A stretch of 64,000 bases of DNA from Budorcas taxicolor (Eukaryota > Chordata > Mammalia > Artiodactyla > Bovidae). Below, piece by piece: positions 1-10,334 of the stretch (its first letter is position 1; every line of letters starts with the position of its first letter). The position numbers and the translations under genes are program-made. Where the stretch lies: positions 75,565,067-75,629,066 of the forward strand of contig NC_068912.1 in the NCBI RefSeq assembly GCF_023091745.1, in the 5' to 3' direction. The notes under the pieces are model-generated. The model was not told the DNA's origin. It saw only the letters and a program-made list of their open reading frames with translations, and searched no databases.

Positions 1-313
1 TTGGAATGATCCTTTGATCATCATGTAGTGGCCTTCTTTGTCTCTTTTCACAGCCTTTGTTTTAAAGTCTATTTTATCGGATGTGAGTATTGCTATGCCT
101 GCTTTCTTTTGGTCTCTATTTGCGTGGAATATCTTTTTTCCAGCCCTTCACTTTCAGTCTGTATGTGTCCCTTGTTTTGAGGTGGGTTTCTTGTAGGCAG
201 CATATATAGGGGTCTTGTTTTTGTATCCATTCAGCCAGTCTTTGCCTTTTCGTTGGGGCATTCAACCCATTTACGTTTAAGGTAATTATTGATAAGTATG
301 ATCCCGTTGCCAT
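1..313 (-). pseudogene. L1 ORF2 N-terminus (AP endonuclease domain), broken
   Basis: The minus-strand frame opens with an ATG at 313 and gives the N-terminus of the L1 endonuclease/reverse transcriptase: the stretch LNVNGLNAPTKRQRL is followed by the QETHL motif that carries a metal-binding glutamate. The frame stops at 118-116. The normal continuation (HANRDQKKAG-type sequence) resumes in another frame just after an AAAAAAG run at about 130-140, so the break is a small indel in a homopolymer. The protein would nick target DNA and prime reverse transcription. This copy cannot make it. Confidence 0.88.
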
Positions 314-364
314 TTACTTTATTGTTTTGGGTTTGGGTTTATATGCCATTTTTGTGTTTTCTGT

Positions 365-1370
365 CTAGAGAAGATCCTTTAGTGTTTGTTGGAGAGCTGG
401 TTTGGTGGTGCTGAATTCTCTCAGCTTTTGCTTGTCTGTAAAGCTTTTGATTTCTCCTTCATATTTGAATGAGATCCTTTCTGGGTACAGTAATCTGGGC
501 TATAGGTTAGTTTCTTTCATCACTTTAAGTATGTTTGCCATTCCCTCCTGACCTGAAGCGTTTCTATTGAAAGATCTGCAGTTATCCTTATAGGAATCCT
601 CTTGTGTGTTATTTGTTGTTTTTCCCTTGCTGCTTTTAATATTTGTTCTTTGTGTGTGATCTTTGTTAACCTGATTAATATGTGTCTTGGGGTGTTTCGT
701 CTTGGGTTTATCCTGTTTGGAACTCTCTGGGTTTCTTGGACTTGGGTGATTATTTCCTCCCCCATTTTAGGGAAATTTTCAACTATTATCTCCTCAAGTA
801 TTTTCTCATCGTCTTTCTTTTTGTCTTCTTTTTCTGGGACTCCTATAATTTGAATGTTGGAGTGTTTCATATTATCCTGGAGGTCTCTGAGATTGTCATT
901 TCTTTTAATTCATTTTTCTTTTTCCCTCTCTGTATCATTTATTTCTACCATTCTATCTTCTATTTCACTAATCCTATCTTCTGCCTCCATTATTCTACTA
1001 TTTGTTGCCTCCAGAGTGTTTCTGATCTCATTCATTGCATTATTCATTATATATTGACTCTTTTTTATTTCTTCTAGGTCCTTGTTAAACCTTTCTTGCA
1101 TCTTCTCAATCCTTGTCTCCAGGCTATTTATCTGTGATTCCATTTTGATTTCAAGATTTTGGATCATTTTCACTATCATTATTCAGAATTCTTTCTCAAG
1201 GTAGATTCCCTATTTCTGCCTCTTTTGTTTGGTCTGGTGGGCATTTCTCCTGTTCCTTTACCTGCTGGGTATTCCTCTGTCTCTTCATCTTGGTTATATT
1301 GCTGCGTTTGGGGTGGCCTTTCTGTAAGCTGGGAATTTGTGGAGTTCTCTTTATTATGGAGTTTCCTCAC
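365..1370 (-). pseudogene. L1 ORF1 (RNA-binding chaperone), broken by stops and frameshifts
   Basis: Three minus-strand segments make up ORF1: an N-terminal part (1370-1182), a heptad-rich coiled coil (1179-913, many E, I, L, N and M residues) and the RRM/C-terminal part (870-about 365) containing NIQIIGVPE and RREWQ. The coiled coil and RRM share a frame but are separated by a TGA at 912-910. Another TGA precedes the coiled coil near 1183. A frameshift near 530 moves the last 50 or so residues, which end in TAG at 367-365. No ATG opens the N-terminal frame. ORF1p normally trimerises and binds L1 RNA. About 50 bases separate the ORF1 stop from the ORF2 start. Confidence 0.87.
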
Positions 1371-2020
1371 TGTGGGTGGGGTTGTTTCAATGGCTTGTCA
1401 AGTTTTCTTGGTTAGGGAAGCTTGTGTTGGAGTTCTGGTGGGTGGAGCTGGATTTCTTCTCTCTGGAGTGTAATGAAGTGTCCAGTAATGAGTTATGAGA
1501 TGTCAATGGTTTTGGAGTAACTTTGAGTTGCCTGTATATTGAAGCTCAGGCTGTGTTCCTGTGTTGCTGGAGAATTTGCGTGGTATGTCTTGCTCTGGAA
1601 CTTGTTGGCCCTTGGGTGGAGCTTGGTTTCAGTGTAGGTATGGAGGCATTTGATGAGCTCCTATCGATTAATGTTCCCTGAATTCAGGAGTTCTCTGATG
1701 TTCTCAAGATTTGGACTTAAGCCTCCTGCTTCTGGTTTACAGTTTTATTTTTACAGTAGCCTCAAGACTTCTCCATCTATACAGCACCAATGATAAAATA
1801 TCTAGGTTAAAGATGAAAGTTTCTCCACATTGAGGGACACCCAGAGAGGTTCACTGTTTTTGAAGACAATGATCTGCTTTTCTGGATGCCTGATGTCCTC
1901 TGCCAGCATTCAGAAGCTGTTTTGTGGAATTTACTCAGCGTTGAAATGTTCTTTTGATGAATTTGTGGTAGAGAAAGTGGTCTCCCCGTCCTATTCCTCT
2001 GCCATCTTAGGACTGCCTCC
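1371..2020 (-). promoter_or_regulatory. L1 5' UTR / internal promoter region
   Basis: This is the stretch between the L1 5' end and ORF1 on the minus strand. It is G/T-rich on the plus strand. Its first bases match the remembered ruminant L1 start. By family analogy it would hold the RNA polymerase II internal promoter. I see no single element that proves activity. Confidence 0.6.
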
Positions 2021-2034
2021 TATTTTCAATTTAG

Positions 2035-2290
2035 CAGCCAAGGAGTCTTTCAAAATCATGAGTCAGATTATATCACTGCATTGAGCTCAGTACACTGGAG
2101 ATTTCCCTTCCACTCAGAGCAAAAGTCAAAGTCCTTACAATGGCCTATGAGGTCCTTTGTGTTATGCTGCCTGTAACTTCTCCTTACATCTTCTCCTTCC
2201 CCTCTTAATCAGTCCCAATATTTCATTCTTCCATGAACACTCTTGTTCTCCCTTGTCCTTTTCTACTTTTCTCTTTAACCTTGGGTTTAT
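2035..2290 (+). repeat. L2 LINE remnant
   Basis: A diverged match to the L2 3' region: AAAGTCAAAGTCCTTACAAT followed by a GGCCTATGAGGTCC segment, then the C/T-rich downstream part. It lies against the 5' end of the L1, which landed in or beside it. Old and indel-rich; ends approximate. Confidence 0.6.
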
Positions 2291-2329
2291 CACATCTAAA
2301 ACAATTTTTAATCTACTTATTTGCATAGT

Positions 2330-3645
2330 TTATTGACTGTAAAATTCTATATGTGCTTTGAAAAGAATGTATATAATTCAAATGTTGATTTTTGTTTCTG
2401 ATATATCTACTAATTAGTGAGAGATATGTGAATGCCTTCTCCAGGTTGATGGTGAATTTATCCTTGTTTTTCTGTCATTTTTTGTTTTATACAATTTTTT
2501 AAAAATTATATATACAGCTTGTGAATTCTTTTTATTTTTTTGGCATTACTACATCATGCAGGATCTTAGTCCACTGACCAGGGATCAAACCCATGCACCC
2601 TGCAGTGAAAGCAGAGTCTTAACCACTGGAAACCCCCGTGAAGTCCTTGTTTTCTATCTTGATGCTACATTTTTGAGTATATAGAAACTGTGACATCCTG
2701 ACAAATTGACCCTTCTATCATTATGTAGTGATCTTAAGATCTAATCAGACTGTCTGCCTTACATTCTGTTTACCTGTTAATTACATAGTTTTCAAGAGCT
2801 CTTGTGGATAGTGATTCCCTGGAATATTATTTTCCATACTTTGGATTAAGCCTATTTTGGTATTCTATTTAAGATATGTCTCTTGGAAAGAATATTGTTG
2901 AGCATTTTAAATCCACCTCTTTAAAAACTCAGTTTGTAATCAGAATTTTTGTTATAAGAAAGTTATATTTGTGTTTGTCTCATTTCACTGATAATAATTA
3001 CATTTACTTTTGATTTCCTATTTTGTGCTTTCTATTTATGCAGATTTTCTATTTTCTTTTTCTTCCATTCTTTTAAATGAAGGTTTTTTTTCCCCTGCTT
3101 TCATTTTATTTTCATTTTCTACTTTGGAAATTATGATTTCTCTGCTTAGATATACCATGTAATTAATATTTGTTTACTATTCTTTATTGTTTCTCAGACC
3201 TTCTACCTTTGATCACTCTCCTTCCCAAAGTTCATCCTTTAAAATTGTCTTTAAAGTGAGTTAGATTTTAAACCTCTAAGTTGTTCATTTGAAGATGTCT
3301 ACATCTTATACCTCTTCTTGAGAGACAGCTTTGAAGTATTAAATGCTAGCTCACTGAAGGTTTTATTTTCAATTTACAGCCCCGTTGTGGTTGAGAAATC
3401 AATAATGATGTCTTTTGGAACTAATCTTTCTTTTCTGTCTAGCTGATTTTAAGACCTTTTCATTGTCTTTGGTGTTCAGTTTCACGATGATATTGTCTAT
3501 TTGTGAATTTCTTTTTAAACGGGGTTTATTTCTTGATTTGAGATGTATTGTCTTTCAGGAATTCTGGAAAATGATCAACCATTTCATCTCTGAACATTTG
3601 CTTTCTCTCCTCGCCCCTATTTTTTAAAAAAGAACTCTGTTTAAG
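2330..3645 (-). repeat. Ancient L1M, antisense (ORF2 start to ORF1 region)
   Basis: Plus-strand signatures of antisense old L1 are the GAAAAGAATGTATAT block (2355), TTGACCCTTCTATCATTATG (2706), TCTCTTGGAAAGAATATTGT (2878) and the ORF1-like stretch at about 3410-3600 (TTCATTGTCTTTGGTGTTCA). The order, ORF2 endonuclease region then ORF1, is correct for one antisense element. A CHR SINE interrupts it at 2520-2645. No frame survives. Confidence 0.6.
2520..2645 (-). repeat. CHR-type tRNA-derived SINE, antisense
   Basis: The segment reads T-rich, then CATGCAGGATCTTAGTCCACT, GACCAGGGATCAAACCCATG and TTAACCACTGG, ending near AAGTCC. This is the antisense of the cetartiodactyl CHR SINE (GGACTTCC start, tRNA-like B box, A-rich end). 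It sits inside the antisense L1M and is therefore younger than it. Confidence 0.7.
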
Positions 3646-3649
3646 TGTA

Positions 3650-3862
3650 AGTCGGTGGCACTAGTGATAAAGAACCTGCCTGCCAATGCAGGAGAAGTAA
3701 GAGATGCAGGTTTGAACCCTGGGTTGGGAAGATCCCCTGGAGGAGGGCATGGCAACCCACTCCAGTATTCCTGCCTGGAGAATGCCATGGACAGAGGAGC
3801 CTGGTGGGCGACAGTCCATGGGGTCAACAAGAGTCAGACACGACTGAGTGACTAACACTTTC
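3650..3862 (+). repeat. Bov-tA SINE
   Basis: Near-complete copy: tRNA-like head (GGTTTGAACCC B-box region), GGGTTGGGAAGATCCCCTGG, CAACCCACTCCAGTATTC, and the BovB-like tail ending CAGACACGACTGAGTGACTAA. The head lacks the usual GGGCTTCCC start. It is inserted in old L1M sequence. Confidence 0.92.
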
Positions 3863-3869
3863 ACTTTTC

Positions 3870-4125
3870 ACTCTATATTTAATGTCTCATACTCTTCTGC
3901 TGGTAATTCTCTCTTTTGTCCCTGCAATCCTCCCTTCTCCACTCTGCTCTGTGTCCTGGTATACTAACATCTACATCACGCATTACCAAAGTTCCCTTGC
4001 CTCTGGTATTTAGGTGTGGTTTGGTCAGTGAAAGGTACAACAGGTGTGGGAGGAGAGAGATGGGAATATTTATTTCCCCATCTGCATACTTAGTGGGTTG
4101 TGGGTCAGCATTTGCTGCATTCTGC
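3870..4125. other. Unassigned old repeat-like sequence between two Bov-tA copies
   Basis: The first part resembles antisense L1M sequence after the SINE. The middle (CCCTTGCCTCTGGTATTTAG) resembles an ancient mammalian repeat whose name I cannot fix. No gene seen. Confidence 0.35.
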
Positions 4126-4129
4126 CAAA

Positions 4130-4326
4130 TTTGGCTCAGTGGTAAAGAATTTGCCTGCTAATGCAGGAAACAGAGGATGTGGGTTCAATCTCTGGGTTGG
4201 GAATATCCTCTAGAGGAGGAAATGGCAACATACTCCAGTATTCTTGCCTGGGAAATCCCAGGGACAGGAGGAGCCTGGTGACATACAATCCTTGGAGTCA
4301 CAAGAGTCAGGCACGATTTAGCATGC
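4130..4326 (+). repeat. Bov-tA SINE, diverged
   Basis: Starts within TTTGGCTCAGTGGTAAAGAA and continues through GGTTCAATCTCTGGGTTGGG and ACTCCAGTATTCTTGCCTGG to AGTCAGGCACGATTTAGCA. The 3' part has several substitutions and a small deletion before the CCTTGGAGTC segment. Confidence 0.88.
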
Positions 4327-4329
4327 AGG

Positions 4330-4980
4330 CCTCTACCAAAGCTTGTAATTCCTCTCAGATAACTCTTTGCTCTTGTTACAGTTACAGCTTTCTCCAGTTT
4401 CCTGTAACCTCTGTTTCTATGAACCTTTATACATAGGGCTGAAAATGACTCTTGTTAGTCCTGGATGCTGCATCATACCTTTCTGGTTTCTCTCATTCTG
4501 ACTATCCTGTTTTTATAAATCCATCTTGTTATTTTGATAGACTCCTGTTCTTTTTTCACATTTACATTATTTATTTCTAAATGCACATACATTTGAAAAT
4601 TCCAATATTTGAAGACTTTGTAATCTGATTCTTCTGATTCTTGTTTCTGCTGACCCTGATTTATAGTACTATGCTTCTTACAGTTTCTTTTTGTGTTTTG
4701 TGATTTTATACAATGAACTCATTTTTCTTGGATATTTTATCTTTAAAATTCTTTGAATTCCAGACTGAAATGTGTTTACTCCAGAGAATACCTAAGTTTT
4801 CTTTCCTGACTGCCTGGCCATTTCCAGAAACAAAAACAGAAGTTCAAGATTTCTCAAGTTTAGCAGATGCTCTTAGGACAAAATCTGGCTTTAATTCTTA
4901 CCTACCTTCCATGGTTTCTCCTTGGTTTAAGCATTTGCCTACTTCTTTATTTTCTAACCAGCTCAGCAATTCATTTAAAG
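4330..4980 (-). repeat. Probable ancient L1M 5' region, antisense, mixed with unassigned sequence
   Basis: The stretch TTCTGATTCTTGTTTCTGCT (about 4630) and the following block resemble the antisense 5' UTR of old L1M and continue the order started at 2330. The 4330-4500 part is unassigned. Weak support. Confidence 0.35.
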
Positions 4981-4984
4981 AAAT

Positions 4985-5105
4985 GCATAGAGAAGGAATT
5001 GGCAACCCACTCCAGTATTTTTGCCTGGGAAATCCCATGGACAGATGAGCATGGTGGGCTAAAGCCCATGGGATTGCAAAGAGCTGGACATGACTTAGCA
5101 TTTAA
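4985..5105 (+). repeat. Bov-tA / Bov-A SINE, 3' half only
   Basis: Only the Bov-A body is present: AGAAGGAATTGGCAACCCAC to GCTGGACATGACTTAGCA. The tRNA-like head is missing, so this is a 5'-truncated SINE or a lone Bov-A unit. Confidence 0.85.
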
Positions 5106-5502
5106 ATAGCAACAACAGTAATTTACAGTTTTTCCAGATTTTTAAGTTGTTTTCATGGGAAGGTATTTTCAGAGTATTTAGTGTTTCATGCTGACAGTAA
5201 TAGAAGTTACATTTTTCAAATAAACAAATTCAATTGTCATGATAATATATTTTGGAAGAGATAAAAAACAAACTAATAGGAATTACTTAAAATATTGCCA
5301 TTATATTCAACATATGAGGACACTGAGCCTTAGAAATGCTAAGTATGTAAGCTGCAGAATAAGAAGTAGGAAAGATAGAATTCAATTTTAAAGTTCTTTG
5401 ATTTCAGATTCTCCATGCTATAAGACCTCTGTTAACCCTGGTTTTTTTGTATATATCAGAATAATACTGCTAAGAATACACAAAATTACTTTAGGCTCAA
5501 GT
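5106..5502. other. Unassigned AT-rich sequence
   Basis: No recognisable repeat or gene. Ordinary AT-rich sequence. Confidence 0.5.
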
Positions 5503-5513
5503 AGGAGCCATTA

Positions 5514-5785
5514 GGAGAAGGCAATGGCACCCCACTCTAGTACTCTTGCCTGGAAAATCCCATGGATGGAGGAGCCTGGTAGGCTGTAGTCCATGGGGTC
5601 GCAAAGAGTCGGACACGACTAAGCAACTTCACTTTCACTTTTCACTTTCATGCATTGGAGAAGGAAACGGCAACCTACTCCAGTGTTCTTGCCTGGAGAA
5701 TCCCAGGGACGGGGGAACCTTGTGGGCTGCCATCTATGGGGTCGCACAGAGTCGGACACGACTGAAGTGACTTAGCAGCAGCAGC
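5514..5785 (+). repeat. Bov-A2 dimeric SINE with exact target-site duplication
   Basis: Two Bov-A monomers in tandem (first from GGAGAAGGCAATGGCACCCC, second from about 5656), joined by the TTCACTTTCACTTTTCACTTT linker region and ending in an (AGC)n run. The 11-base sequence AGGAGCCATTA occurs at 5503-5513 and at 5786-5796, so the boundaries are exact. Confidence 0.95.
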
Positions 5786-5796
5786 AGGAGCCATTA

Positions 5797-6905
5797 CATG
5801 CCCATGCTATCAGTGTAAAAGTGATGAGTTTAAAAATAGATGCTATAAGATACAATAGAGAGAATCAATAAAACGGTATACAGATTTTAATAGATTCATC
5901 AGTTTTAATATTAAAAAACCAAGTGAATTTATCTCACTAGGCAAAAATGTACTCTGAACAAGAATAAGGATAAATAAATCCATGTATACTTAGTGAAGTA
6001 CTTGAAAAAAATGGATGATGACCTGAAAGATAACATGATAAAAATAGGTGATTTCTGTCTATTCCCAGACAAATTTTTTAATAGGAAAAAATTCATCTGC
6101 ATGAGCCTTCAAATCTACTTTTGTTCATTTTCCTCACTTCCCATGCTTTTTCTACTTTTATTTTACCTAGTTTCTCTCAAGATCTGGGTAACTCAGTAAT
6201 AACTTACAGTGGATTTATTCAATATTGCCTCTTATAATATTTTATATATAGAAGATACACAAGGAAAAAAAATACTATGAATGCATTTTACTTATAGTGG
6301 TTCAGATGTATAATACCTGGATAAAGCAGAGTCTTGGGAGTACTTTTCAAACTGAACAATATAGGTAACTTTCTAATCTGGTTCTACATATGGTTCTATT
6401 CTTATTCTGAAATAATTTTCTCTACATGAAATATCCTTAAGTATTGGTAATCCTTTATCTAAAATCACCTATTTAAGATAGTGCATTAAGATTTCAATAA
6501 ACAGTTGTTTCAAACAAATAATTATAATGTTCTTGACTAGTTATTATACTTTAAAAATATTACTATGCTTTTGGCATTTCTGATTAATCATAGTGTAACA
6601 ATATTTCAGGAATATTTCTCACTATAAGAAACATACAAGCACTGGTGAGAAATCAGGTCAGTGTGAATATGGGTCAGTTACCAATACCTCCTCACATACA
6701 CACAGACTCACAGTGCAAGTGTCTAATTAGGGTCTACAACTGACTGTAGATTTTTACAGCTAAACAAATCACTATGATTTTGTTTTTAATTGAATATTTA
6801 TGTCTCCTATTTTCCTTTTCTTTCTTTATCTTTTGTAACTATAAAGTAATTAAAGATTATCATAGTTATTTCTTGATGCTTTCCATTATATTATCACTAA
6901 AATGA
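5797..6905. other. Unassigned AT-rich sequence
   Basis: About 1.1 kb with no recognisable repeat, gene or RNA. A short open frame at 5993-6199 has no family resemblance and is probably chance. Confidence 0.5.
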
Positions 6906-6910
6906 TTTAT

Positions 6911-7108
6911 CAGGGGGTTCCCTGATAGCTCAGCTGGTAAAGAATCCACTTGCAATGCAGGAAATCCTGGTTTGATTCCTGGGTAGGGAAGATCCCCTGG
7001 AGAAGGGAGACGCTACCCACTCCAATATTCTGGCCTGGAGAATTCCATGGACTGTATAGTTTGTGGGGTCACAAAGAGTTGGACATGACTGACCAACTTT
7101 CACTTAAG
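6911..7108 (+). repeat. Bov-tA SINE
   Basis: Head GGGGTTCCCTGATAGCTCAG, B-box region TTTGATTCCTGGG, body AAGATCCCCTGGAGAAGGGA, tail GTTGGACATGACTGACCAAC, followed by an A-rich tract. ATTTATC occurs just before the head and just after the A-rich tail, a possible short target-site duplication. Confidence 0.92.
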
Positions 7109-7109
7109 A

Positions 7110-7920
7110 AAGAAAAATTATTTATCTCTACTATCATTAATATCACAGATATTTATCAGCATTTAATCAATCTTTAGGATCTAAATGTTCTAATTAATGG
7201 AAACACACATTTGAAAATCTACTTTTTATATTGAGAGAGATGTTTATGCTACAAGATATGTTAAATAACTTGAGAATCTTGTTAGGAACTAAAGCCACAA
7301 GTGTATGACTTCATAAGTTTTTTTCAAATAATACTCTTTCTCATTTATCTATTATTACAAATGAAATAAGCTAAATGTCATTCTTTCAAATGTTATACAG
7401 CAACAATACTTTTGATGTTTTAATTAGAAAATCAGTAACATGTTGAGAAGGGATGTACTATTCCACACATAGATCTTTAATTAGTTCTTTGATATTTATG
7501 ACCTTTATTTTTCTCTGTTCTGCTTTCTGGCTTAGTGGTTCTCAAATATTGCACCTTGGATGACAAAATTTTCAATAGGGAATTGAAAAAAATAAGCAAT
7601 GTTTTGAGGCTTCTTTAAGCAGTCCTTTTGGTACTAAAATGTTCTCATAAAATGATGATGATAATCAGTGATAACTTTATCCTTATTATTCTAACAAAAT
7701 GTTCCAAGTTAAAAACTAGCATTGCTCTGTGAAATTTCAATGTCTGGGAACCAATGAATTACATGATCTTGAGGATGATCTTTTGGGAAAGCACATTCTT
7801 GATCAACTTAGTAAGCTGAAGATTGGTGATACCCTTGCTTAGAAAAAATTAAAAAGCATGGGGAAGTGTTTAGCACTGTTGCATAAAATACATACCTAGC
7901 ACTGTTGTATAAAATAGATA
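7110..7920. other. Unassigned AT-rich sequence
   Basis: No recognisable gene or repeat. At 7870-7915 a 19-base unit beginning AGCACTGTTG is repeated in tandem with one change. Confidence 0.5.
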
Positions 7921-7922
7921 CA

Positions 7923-7961
7923 TATTGATGCTATGTATAACATAGATATATAGCATCAATA
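7923..7961. repeat. Perfect 12-base inverted repeat (hairpin)
   Basis: TATTGATGCTAT at 7923-7934 is exactly complementary to ATAGCATCAATA at 7950-7961, with a 15-base loop. It lies about 15 bases before a BovB 5' truncation point. Function unknown. Confidence 0.75.
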
Positions 7962-7975
7962 ATGTATATAATAGA

Positions 7976-9411
7976 AGTCAAATGGGTCTTAGGAAGCATC
8001 ACTATGAACAAACCAGAGGAGGTGATGGAATTCCAGCTGAGCTCTCTCAAATCCTAAAAGATGATACTGTTAAAGTGCTCCACTCAATATGCCAGCAAAT
8101 TTGGAAAACAGCAGTGGCCACAGGACTGAAAAAGGTCAGTTTTCATTCCAATCCCAAAGAATGTTCAACTACTGCACCTTGCACTGATTTCTCCTGCTGG
8201 GAAAGAAATGCTCAAAGTTCTCCATACCAGGCTTCAAGAGTACATGAGCCGAGAACTTCCAGATGTACAAGATGGGTTTAGAAAAGGCAGAGGAGCCAGA
8301 CATCAAAAGGCCAACAGCCACTGGATCATAGAAAAAGCAAGAGAGTCCAGAAAAACATCTACTTATGCTTCACTGACTACACTAAAGCCTTTGTGTGGAT
8401 CACACAAACTGGAAAATTCTTAAAGAAATGAGAATACCAGACTATCTTACCTGCCTCCTGAAAAGCCTGTATGCAGGTCAAGAAGCAACAGTTAGAACTG
8501 GACATGGAACAACATACTGGTTCCAAATTGAGAAAAGAGTACATCAAGGCTATATATTGTCACCCTGATTCTTTAACTTATATGCAGAGTACATCATGAG
8601 AAATGTTGGGCTGGATAAAGCACATGTTAGAATCAAGATTGCCGGGAGGAATATCAGTAACCTTGGATATGCAGAAGACACCACCCTTGTAGCAGAAAGT
8701 GAAGAGGAACTAAAGAGCTTTTTGATGAAGGTGAAAGAGGAGAGTGAAAGAGCTGTCTTAAAACTCAATATTCGAAAAAAAAAAAAAAATCATGGCATCT
8801 GGTCCCATCACTTCATGGCAAATAGATGGGGAAACAATGGAAACAGTGACAGACTTTCTTTTCTTGGGCTCCAGAATCACTGCAGATGGTGACTGCAGCC
8901 ATGAGATAAAAGATGCTTGTTCCTTGGAAGAAAAGCTATGACAAACACAGACAATGTATTAAAAAGCAGAGACATTACTTTGCCAACAAAGGTCTATCTA
9001 GTCAAAGCTATGGTTTTCCAGTAGTCATATAAGGATGTGAAAACTGGACCATAAAGAAGGCTAAGCACTGAATAACTGATGCTTTTGAACTATGGTGTTG
9101 GAGAAGACTCTTTAGAGTCCCTTGGACAGCAAGGAAATCAAATCAATCATTCCTAAAGGAAATGAATCCTGAATATTCATTGGAAGGTCTATGCAAAAGC
9201 TGAAGCTCCAATACTTTGGCCACCTGATGGGAAGTGCTGACTCATTAGAAAAGATACTGATGCTAGCAAAGATTGTAGGTGGGAGGAGAAGGGACAACAG
9301 AGGATGAGATGGTTGGATAGCATCACTGACTCAATGGACATGGGTTTGATAAAGCAGTCCATGGGGTTGCAAAGAGTTGGACATGACTGAGTGACTGAAC
9401 AACAAGAACAT
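7976..9411 (+). mobile_element. BovB LINE, 5'-truncated, older subfamily
   Basis: Starts inside the reverse transcriptase coding region (GGGTCTTAGGAAGCATCACT) and runs to the BovB 3' tail ending GACTGAACAACAAGAACA. The frame is broken repeatedly. The catalytic motif, normally YADD, reads YAED at 8668-8679, so the first catalytic aspartate is lost. There is an A-run expansion at 8776-8789. The C-terminal region has the older-type sequence encoding NPEYSLEGL. The upper part of the RT and the whole endonuclease are missing. Confidence 0.95.
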
Positions 9412-9625
9412 AAAACAGATAACTAATAAGAACCTACTGTATATCTCAGGGAACTCTACTCAGTGCTCTGTGGTGACCTAAATGGAAAGGACATCCAAAA
9501 AAAGAGAGGATGTATATATGTACATATATATATATATGATTCACTTTGATATACAGTAGAAACCAAGACAACATTGTAAAGCAATTTTACTCCAATAAAA
9601 ATTAATTTAAAAATAAACAAAAAAT
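9412..9625 (+). repeat. L1 3' UTR fragment
   Basis: Signatures are ACCTACTGTATATCTCAGGG, ACTCAGTGCTCTGTGGTGAC, GATTCACTTTGATATACAG and the A-rich end ACTCCAATAAAAATTAATTT. It abuts the BovB 3' tail directly. A TA dinucleotide run lies inside at about 9511-9536. Confidence 0.8.
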
Positions 9626-9672
9626 ACTAGCTGTGTGAATGTTAAGTGAACTAAAGTACAGTTGTAAATATG

Positions 9673-9978
9673 AAAGTGAAAGTTGCTCAGTCGTGTCCGA
9701 CTCTCTGAGACTCCATGGACTATACAGTCCATGGAATTCTCCAGGCCAGAATACTGGAGTGGGTAGCCTTTCCCTTCTCCAGGGGATCTTCCCAACCCAG
9801 GGATCATACCCAGGTCTCCCACATTGCAGGTGGATTCTCTACCAGCTGAGCCACAAGGGAAGCCTAAGAATATTGGAGTGGGAAGCCTATCCCTTCTCCA
9901 GCGGATCTTCCTGACCATGGAATCGAACGAGGGTCTCCTGCATTGCAGGTGGATCTTTAACTGAACTATCAGGGAAGC
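9673..9978 (-). repeat. Extended Bov-tA SINE (one full copy plus a second head), antisense, with 14-base TSD
   Basis: The antisense full copy runs from AAGTTGCTCAGTCGTGTCCG to GAGCCACAAGGGAAGCC (about 9865). It is followed by the antisense head and middle of a second unit (GGATCTTCCTGACCATGG to ATCAGGGAAGC). The 14-base CAGTTGTAAATATG occurs at 9659-9672 and 9979-9992, so the two units arrived as a single insertion. Confidence 0.93.
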
Positions 9979-10124
9979 CAGTTGTAAATATGGATGGATG
10001 TATTTGAATATGTGTGGTCCAGTCAGAAGTTTATTCTTGTCTAGCAGCACTGTAACAGGAAGCACTGTAGTATGTACCAGTGAGTGTGGAACCAAACAAA
10101 TGCTAATAATTGATCCACATCATG

Positions 10125-10315
10125 GGTGACTCAGTGGCAAAGAATCTGTCTGCCAAGGCAGGAGATGTGTGTCTGATCCCTTGGTCAGGAAGATCCCTGG
10201 AGAACAAAATGGCAACCCACTCCAGCATTCTTGCCAGGAAAAGTCCATGGACAGACAACACTGGTGGGATACAGTCCATGGAGTCTCAAAAGTGTTGGAC
10301 AATACTTAGTGACTA
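10125..10315 (+). repeat. Bov-tA SINE, diverged
   Basis: GGGTGACTCAGTGGCAAAGA head, CAACCCACTCCAGCATTC middle, and a tail ending with TTAGTGACTAAA and an (AAC)n-like end (ACAACAGCAACAACA). Several indels relative to other copies here. Confidence 0.87.
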
Positions 10316-10334
10316 AAACAACAGCAACAACAGA

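Larger units (their letters stand above)
1..2020 (-). mobile_element. L1 (cattle-type) LINE, 5' half, antisense; continues beyond window start
   Basis: Read on the minus strand this is an L1 from its 5' end at about 2020 through the 5' UTR (about 1371-2020), ORF1 (about 365-1370) and the first part of ORF2 (1-313). The minus-strand start GGAGGCAGTCCTAAGATGGC is the start I recall for ruminant L1, so the 5' end looks complete. The rest of ORF2 and the 3' end lie outside the window. Both frames carry stops and frameshifts, so the copy is dead. An intact 5' end means the whole internal promoter region may be present, but nothing here shows activity. Confidence 0.9.

Noticed and set aside
3624..3864. 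Overlapping open frames in three readings (PWTVAHQAPLS, AWWATVHGV types)
   Set aside because: These peptides are translations of a Bov-tA SINE, which is noncoding; the same peptides recur at every SINE here.
5514..5785. tRNA genes suggested by B-box-like GGTTCGATCCC motifs in SINEs
   Set aside because: The Bov-tA heads are tRNA-derived but lack a cloverleaf with an acceptor stem; they are SINE promoters, not tRNA genes. The Bov-A2 copies lack the head altogether.
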